Source: JACVRX01 sp035697245 (GTDB lineage: Bacteria; Actinomycetota; Actinomycetes; Jiangellales; Jiangellaceae). Taken from it: DNA of 21,682 nucleotides. Below are positions 17,701 to 21,682 of the stretch, in pieces; position 1 is the first letter of the stretch, and every line of letters starts with the position of its first letter. Position numbers and translations under genes: made by a program. The notes under the pieces were generated by a model that worked only from the letters and a program-made list of their open reading frames with translations, had not been told where the DNA came from and ran no database searches. Location: assembly GCA_035697245.1 (NCBI GenBank), contig DASSDH010000070.1:1-21682 (forward strand), read 5' to 3'.

Positions 17701-18329
17701 CCGAGACCCGCCTGCTACTCGCGTCTGCCTCCCCTGCCCGGCTCCGCATCCTGCGCGCAGCCGGCATCGAGCCGGTGGTCAAGCCGTCGGATGTCGACGA
17801 ACGTTCCGTACGGGATTACCTCCGAGCCGAGCGCGGCGCACTGTCGCCGCCGGCGGAAGCACTGGAACTGGCGCGCGCAAAAGCGGAAGCGGTCGCCGCC
17901 GGCGTCGTGGGTCTGGTGGTGCTCGGCTGTGACTCCGTCCTCGAGCTCGACGGCACCGGCTACGGCAAGCCGGCGGGTCCGGATGAGGCGGTACAACGTT
18001 GGTCGCGAATGCGCGGGCGATCCGGGGTTCTACATACCGGTCACTGGGTCATCGACCGCCGGGACTCGTCTTCTCCGAGCCGCGCAGCAGTGGCTTCGAC
18101 GACCGTTCACTTCGCCGATATCACCGATAACGAGATCGCGGCATACGTTGCAACCGGTGAGCCGCTGGACGTCGCCGGCGCCTTCACCATCGACGGACTC
18201 GGCGGCGCATTCGTCGAACGGATCGCGGGTGACCCGGCCAACGTCGTCGGGCTGTCGCTTACCGTGCTCAGGCGCCTGCTGGCCGACCTGGGCGTCTCGT
18301 GGACCGCATTGTGGGTGAAGCAGCCTTAG
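17697..18329 (+). CDS. maf: Maf-family nucleotide pyrophosphatase
   Basis: Maf proteins hydrolyse non-canonical or canonical nucleoside triphosphates to monophosphates and pyrophosphate, a house-cleaning activity also tied to septum control. The 210 residues contain LLLASASPARLRIL (6-19), the DVDER motif (32-36), LGCDSVLELDG (76-86) with the catalytic Asp79, YGKP (89-92), and DVAGAFTIDGLGG (158-170) with GDPANVVGLSL (178-188). All family motifs are intact. The GTG at 17697 overlaps the peptidase stop by four bases, with no strong ribosome binding site, so translation depends on the gene before it. A maf gene after accE is also the mycobacterial arrangement (Rv3282 by recollection), though without the peptidase between. 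Which nucleotide it prefers cannot be read here. Confidence 0.93.
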   Translation: MTETRLLLASASPARLRILRAAGIEPVVKPSDVDERSVRDYLRAERGALSPPAEALELARAKAEAVAAGVVGLVVLGCDSVLELDGTGYGKPAGPDEAVQRWSRMRGRSGVLHTGHWVIDRRDSSSPSRAAVASTTVHFADITDNEIAAYVATGEPLDVAGAFTIDGLGGAFVERIAGDPANVVGLSLTVLRRLLADLGVSWTALWVKQP

Positions 18330-18334
18330 CGGCT
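18322..18334 (+). terminator. Short hairpin around the maf stop
   Basis: AGCC and GGCT make a 4-bp stem whose five-base loop TTAGC holds the maf stop codon. The stem is short and there is no T-run. Only 31 bp separate the maf and carboxyltransferase stops. Confidence 0.2.
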
Positions 18335-18360
18335 CCGTGCCCAAGCCCGGCCGACGACTC

Positions 18361-19893
18361 CTAGACGGGCGGGATGCCGTGGCGTCGATCAGAGAACGAA
18401 CGGTCCCGGGTCGCCGCGGCGGCCAGTCGGGCCACCAGCTCGTCTCGCAGTGATTCCGGCTCCACGACGGCGTCGATGACGAGGTCGGAGGCCAGCCGCA
18501 GGATGTCGATGTCGGCCTCGTACTCCTCGCGCAGGCCTTCCACATATGCCGTTCGTTCTTCCTCGTCCTCGATCGCAGCGATCTTGTTGAAATAGACCGC
18601 GTTGACGGCGGCCTCCGGTCCCATGACAGCGATTTTCGCCGTCGGCAGGGCCAAGCAGGCATCCGGGCCGAAGCCGGGCCCGCACATCGCGTACAGGCCG
18701 GCACCATAGGCCTTGCGCACGATCACGGACACGGTCGGCACGGTGGCCTCCGCCACCGCTGTGATCATCTTTGCGCCGTGCCGGATGATGCCCTGTCGTT
18801 CCACCTCGGAGCCGATCATGAAGCCGGGCACGTCGGCCAGGTAGACCAGCGGGATGTTGAAGGCGTCACACAGCCAGATGAACCGCGCTGCCTTGTCTGC
18901 GGAGTCCACGAAGAGCACTCCGCCCTTCACGGCCGGCTGGTTGGCAACGACGCCCACGACCTGACCTTCGAGCAGCGCGAAGCCCGTCACGAGCTCCGGC
19001 GCGAACAGCGGCTTGATCTCGAAGAACGAGCCCTCGTCGAAGAGCGTCTCGATCACGTCCCGGATGTCGTAACCGACCGACTCCTCGACCGGCACCAGGT
19101 CTCGAGTGAACTCGCGCGCCGGGTTCGCAGGTTTGTACGAAGGGGGTGCCGCGCGCCAGGAGCTGGGCACAAAGGAGAAGTAGGTCTTGGCCAGCTCGAT
19201 CGCGTCGGCGTCGTCAGCGGCGAGGTTGTCACCGCAGCCGGACACCGTGACGTGCATGCGGGCTCCACCCATCTCCTCGAGCGTGACCTTCTCCCCGACG
19301 ACCATCTCGGCCATTCGCGGCGAGCCGAGATACATCGAGGCGTTGCCCTCCACCATGAAAACCACGTCGCAGAACGACGGGATATAGGCGCCGCCCGCGG
19401 CGCTCGGGCCGAACAGGCAGCAGATCTGCGGCACCTTGCCGGACAGGGCGACCTGGTTGTGGAAGATCCGCCCGGCACCCCGCCGGCCCGGAAAGAGGTC
19501 GACCTGGTCGGTGATCCGCGCACCGGCGCTGTCGATGAACCAGAACACCGGCAGCTCGTCTCGAAGCGCGACCTCGGTGATTCGCACGATCTTCTCGACC
19601 GTCCGCGCTCCCCACGATCCGGCCTTGACGGTCGGATCGTTCGCGACGACCAGGGCCGGCCGGCCGTCAACGAGCCCTCGGCCGGTGACGACCCCGTCGG
19701 CGGGCAGGCCGGTCGCTCGAGCATTCGCCAGTTGTCCGTCCTCGACGAACGTGCCCTCGTCGAACAGCAGCGCGAGCCGGTCCCGCACGTAGAGCTTGCC
19801 CTGCGCGGCGAGCTTGGCAGCCGCTTGTTCGGTGGGTGCCAGCGTCGCCTCGCGCGCCGTCGCGACGTCCTTGAAGTGGTCGTGAGTGGCCAC
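18361..19893 (-). CDS. Acyl-CoA carboxylase beta subunit, methylcrotonyl/geranyl-type pocket
   Basis: A second carboxyltransferase subunit, 510 residues, distinct from AccD5. The N-terminal half has VVANDPTVKAGS (82-93), FIDSAGARI (119-127) and GPSAAGGAY (162-170); the C-terminal half has DVPGFMIGSEVERQGI (354-369) and KAYGAGLYAMCG (394-405). At the acyl-pocket position where AccD5 has GGAYD, this protein reads GAGLY followed by AMCG, close to the GAGNY-GMCG of 3-methylcrotonyl- and geranyl-CoA carboxylases. ANDPTVK also resembles the ANDATVK of that group. A branched or longer acyl-CoA is thus likelier than propionyl-CoA; the exact substrate is open. It starts at GTG 19893, 11 bp after the dehydrogenase stop, with only a weak ribosome binding site. 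The LiuR-like regulator next door fits leucine or branched-chain use. Confidence 0.9.
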   Translation of the reverse strand: MATHDHFKDVATAREATLAPTEQAAAKLAAQGKLYVRDRLALLFDEGTFVEDGQLANARATGLPADGVVTGRGLVDGRPALVVANDPTVKAGSWGARTVEKIVRITEVALRDELPVFWFIDSAGARITDQVDLFPGRRGAGRIFHNQVALSGKVPQICCLFGPSAAGGAYIPSFCDVVFMVEGNASMYLGSPRMAEMVVGEKVTLEEMGGARMHVTVSGCGDNLAADDADAIELAKTYFSFVPSSWRAAPPSYKPANPAREFTRDLVPVEESVGYDIRDVIETLFDEGSFFEIKPLFAPELVTGFALLEGQVVGVVANQPAVKGGVLFVDSADKAARFIWLCDAFNIPLVYLADVPGFMIGSEVERQGIIRHGAKMITAVAEATVPTVSVIVRKAYGAGLYAMCGPGFGPDACLALPTAKIAVMGPEAAVNAVYFNKIAAIEDEEERTAYVEGLREEYEADIDILRLASDLVIDAVVEPESLRDELVARLAAAATRDRSFSDRRHGIPPV

Positions 19894-19904
19894 GAGTTTC
19901 GAAC

Positions 19905-21071
19905 TTACTCGACGGGAAGGCCGAGGCTGCGTCCGATGAGCATGCGCTGCACCTCGCTGGTGCCTTCGCCGATCTCGAGCACCTTGGCGTCGCGGTAGAA
20001 ACGTGCGACTGGATACTCCTCCATGAAGCCGTAGCCGCCGTGCACCTGCGCCGCGATGCGAGTGGCAGTCACCGCCGACTCGGTGGCAAAGACCTTGGCG
20101 ACCGCTGCCGCCTGCTTGATCTCAGCGTGCGGCCGCCCGGCGTCCCGCAAGGCGGCTGCGCGGTATGTCAGCTGCCGGGCAGCGTCTGCCATGACCTTGA
20201 TGTCGGCGATCTGGAAGGCCACGCCTTGCTTACTGCCGATGGGCACCCCGAATGCGATGCGGTCGTTGGCATAGGCCACTGACTGGTCGAGCATCGCTTG
20301 GATGCAGCCGACGGCGAGGGCGGCAATCGCGATCCGACCGTCGTCCAGGGTGGCCAGGAACTGGGCAAAGCCCCGACCTCGCTCCCCGAGGAGGTGGTCC
20401 GCCGGGACGCGGCAGCCGGTGAAGGTGAGCGGGTGTGTGTCGGATGCGTGCCAGCCGAGCTTGTCGTAGGCGGGCCCGACGGCGAACCCGGGCGTTCCGG
20501 TCGGAACGATGATCGTCGACACCTCGGCCCGGCCGTCGGGCAGCGTGCCGGTCCGGGCCGTCACCGTCACGCATGACGTGATGGAAGTCCCGGAGTTGGT
20601 GATGAACTGCTTGGCGCCGTCGATGACCCATTCGCCGTCGTCGAGGACCGCTCGGGTTGCCGTCGCACCGGCGTCGGATCCCGCCCCGGGCTCGGTCAGC
20701 CCGAACGCGGAGAGCGCTCGGCCCGTGACCAGATCGGGAAGCCAGCGCTGCTTTTGCTCTTCGGTTCCATAGGTCAGGATCGGGTTGATGCCGAGGCCGA
20801 CCGCTGCCTCGATCGTGATGCCGATCGACTGGTCGACGCGGCCGATCTCCTCGATGGCAACACAGAGGCTGGTGAAGTCGCCGCCAGCGCCGCCGTACTC
20901 CTCTGACGCGGTCAGCCCGAATATCCCCAGCTCGCCCAGTGCGGGCATGATCTCGACCGGAAAGTGATGCTCCTGGTCCCAGCGGGCGGCGTGTGGGGTG
21001 ATCTCCGCCTCGGCGAACTGGCGGACGACCTTGCGGAACGTCTCGTGGTCTGGCGAGAGGTCGAAATTCAT
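19905..21071 (-). CDS. Acyl-CoA dehydrogenase in LiuR-linked operon
   Basis: An FAD-dependent acyl-CoA dehydrogenase of 388 residues. FGLTEPGAGSDAGAT (starting near 127) and QFITNSGTS bind flavin and substrate. The C-terminal domain has AYANDRIAFGVPIGSKQGVAF-type residues, QVHGGYGFMEEYPVARFYRDAKV and EIGEGTSEVQR. Glu369 in GEGTSE is the catalytic base at the short-chain/branched-chain position. True isovaleryl-CoA dehydrogenases carry a small residue there and use a glutamate elsewhere, so this enzyme is probably not the classical leucine-pathway one despite its neighbours. ATG 21071 has GGAGGG 6 nt upstream, an excellent ribosome binding site; the frame stays open to 21239 without homology. 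It leads the operon with the carboxyltransferase gene and is divergent from the MerR gene over 197 bp containing a probable operator. Confidence 0.93.
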   Translation of the reverse strand: MNFDLSPDHETFRKVVRQFAEAEITPHAARWDQEHHFPVEIMPALGELGIFGLTASEEYGGAGGDFTSLCVAIEEIGRVDQSIGITIEAAVGLGINPILTYGTEEQKQRWLPDLVTGRALSAFGLTEPGAGSDAGATATRAVLDDGEWVIDGAKQFITNSGTSITSCVTVTARTGTLPDGRAEVSTIIVPTGTPGFAVGPAYDKLGWHASDTHPLTFTGCRVPADHLLGERGRGFAQFLATLDDGRIAIAALAVGCIQAMLDQSVAYANDRIAFGVPIGSKQGVAFQIADIKVMADAARQLTYRAAALRDAGRPHAEIKQAAAVAKVFATESAVTATRIAAQVHGGYGFMEEYPVARFYRDAKVLEIGEGTSEVQRMLIGRSLGLPVE

Positions 21072-21152
21072 CCGTAGCCCTCCAGAGCTGCTTGCGGCGC
21101 CACCGGAATGACCACGTTCACCACCCCTGCCCGTACACCACGAGGCCGGCAA

Positions 21153-21180
21153 GCCTGGTGAAGTACGTACTCGCCTGGTG
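21153..21180. repeat. Direct repeat with central palindrome in the dehydrogenase-merR gap
   Basis: GCCTGGTG occurs at 21153-21160 and again at 21173-21180. Between the copies is the perfect 10-bp palindrome AGTACGTACT (21162-21171). This lies in the untranslated leader or upstream region of the dehydrogenase gene and may be a second protein-binding site or chance. Confidence 0.45.
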
Positions 21181-21202
21181 GTGGGCGACGGCAGCTTGAC
21201 GT

Positions 21203-21216
21203 TTACGTTAAGGTAA
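21203..21216. promoter_or_regulatory. Putative LiuR-type operator
   Basis: TTAC-G-TTAA-G-GTAA is a 14-bp dyad with one mismatched pair, AT-rich against its surroundings. It lies in the gap between the divergent regulator and dehydrogenase genes, where MerR proteins usually bind, and resembles the ACGT/TTAA-centred sites I recall for LiuR. It overlaps a possible dehydrogenase -10 element. Confidence 0.55.
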
Positions 21217-21239
21217 GCCAAGTCGGCGGTGTTGCGCAA
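21210..21239 (-). promoter_or_regulatory. Possible promoter of the dehydrogenase-carboxyltransferase operon
   Basis: On the minus strand TTGCGC (21239-21234) and TACCTT (21215-21210) are 18 bp apart, fitting a -35/-10 pair with a slightly long spacer as MerR-controlled promoters have. The operator dyad overlaps the -10. The start would lie near 21203, giving a leader of about 130 nt. Confidence 0.35.
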
Positions 21240-21268
21240 CCTGCGTCGGAAGGGGACAACTGCACCGC

Positions 21269-21679
21269 ATGGACACCCGGACTTGGACGATTGCCGAACT
21301 GGCTCGGGAGTTCGGCGTCACCGCACGCACCCTGCGCTTCTACGAGGAGCACGGCCTGCTCCAACCCGAGCGGCGGGGCCTGCAGCGCGTTTTCCACAGC
21401 GGTGACCGGGTCCGCCTGGAGCTCGTCCTGCGTGGCAAGCGCTTGGGTTTCCCGCTCGAAGAGATCAAGAAGATCGTCGGCATGTACGACGCCGACACCG
21501 GTGAGACCGGCCAGCTCACCTACCTGCTCGACCAGATCACTGTCCGCCGCTCGGAGTTGGAGCAACGCCGCTCCGACATCGAGCGCACGCTCGCCGAACT
21601 GGCGGATCTCGAGCGTCGGTGCCGCGACGACCTGGTGCGGCTAGGCTCCGCGGCAGCCGACCAAGGAGTGCGCACGTGA
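21269..21679 (+). CDS. MerR-family regulator, LiuR-like
   Basis: A one-domain regulator of 136 residues. The winged helix has TIAELAREFGVTARTLRFYE (7-26), then RRGLQRVFHSGDRVRLELVL (35-54) as wing and linker and RGKRLGFPLEEIKKI (55-69). A long coiled coil at about 83-123 makes the dimer. The RGKRLGF stretch and the RxLRFYEEHGLLxPERRG pattern are characteristic of LiuR, which controls leucine and acyl-CoA catabolism in proteobacteria. There is only one cysteine (118), so it is not a metal or redox sensor; an acyl-CoA ligand is the likely signal by family analogy. It is divergent from the dehydrogenase-carboxyltransferase operon with an operator-like dyad between. AAGGGG lies about 13 nt before the ATG, somewhat far. 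Its stop overlaps a possible downstream GTG start. Confidence 0.9.
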   Translation: MDTRTWTIAELAREFGVTARTLRFYEEHGLLQPERRGLQRVFHSGDRVRLELVLRGKRLGFPLEEIKKIVGMYDADTGETGQLTYLLDQITVRRSELEQRRSDIERTLAELADLERRCRDDLVRLGSAAADQGVRT

Positions 21680-21682
21680 CGG
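21676..21682 (+). CDS. Probable start of a gene running off the right edge
   Basis: GTG at 21676 overlaps the MerR stop as GTGA and has AAGGAG 7 nt upstream (21663-21668), a near-perfect ribosome binding site within the MerR coding sequence. Only two codons are visible, so the product is unknown; genes for acyl-CoA metabolism or a carboxylase alpha subunit are common in this position but that is a guess. Confidence 0.4.

Noticed and set aside
19905..21071. Naming the second dehydrogenase isovaleryl-CoA dehydrogenase
   Set aside because: GEGTSE keeps a glutamate where isovaleryl-CoA dehydrogenases have a small residue, so the specific name is not supported.

Overview
The window is chromosomal DNA from a high-G+C actinomycete (roughly two-thirds G+C by eye, many GTG starts, dense genes on both strands). 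The run fadE25-like, purE, purK, gtrA-like, membrane PH protein, birA, accD5, accE, maf matches a block I recall from mycobacteria (around Rv3274c-Rv3282). The local differences argue against Mycobacterium itself: a ppc gene between birA and accD5, a hydratase/lyase pair beside the PH gene, and fadE25 facing purE/purK. I cannot name a genus.

Layout. 1-4109 is an envelope block: a truncated LCP ligase with four predicted membrane helices, a hotdog acyl-CoA thioesterase, a second LCP protein and a UDP-glucose 6-dehydrogenase, the last two meeting tail to tail. 4204-8247 holds fadE25, a small CoA-binding protein, purE/purK (opposite strand) and a GtrA-family membrane protein. 8275-10613 is a minus-strand operon: PH-domain membrane protein, AUH-like enoyl-CoA hydratase, HMG-CoA lyase. 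10679-14123 holds birA and ppc. 14166-18329 holds accD5, accE, a DUF885 peptidase and maf. 18361-21682 holds a LiuR-like MerR regulator divergent from an acyl-CoA dehydrogenase/carboxyltransferase operon, plus the probable start of one more gene at the right edge.

How the genes fit together. The common theme is acyl-CoA and biotin-dependent carboxylation. There are two acyl-CoA dehydrogenases, two carboxyltransferase beta subunits (one propionyl-CoA type, one with a methylcrotonyl/geranyl-type pocket), the carboxylase epsilon subunit, the biotin ligase that would charge the missing alpha subunit, PEP carboxylase, and the last two enzymes of leucine breakdown. No biotin-carboxylase/BCCP alpha subunit lies in the window.

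The strongest non-gene signals are two. A TANNNT hexamer lies 6-8 nt before ten start codons, which is the leaderless-transcript arrangement and fixes several starts. A perfect 9-bp hairpin at 2785-2806 carries the overlapping stop codons of two convergent genes in its loop. I see no tRNA, rRNA, CRISPR array, insertion sequence, phage gene or clearly new system. No gap between genes exceeds 300 bases; the largest, 21072-21268, carries the putative LiuR operator.
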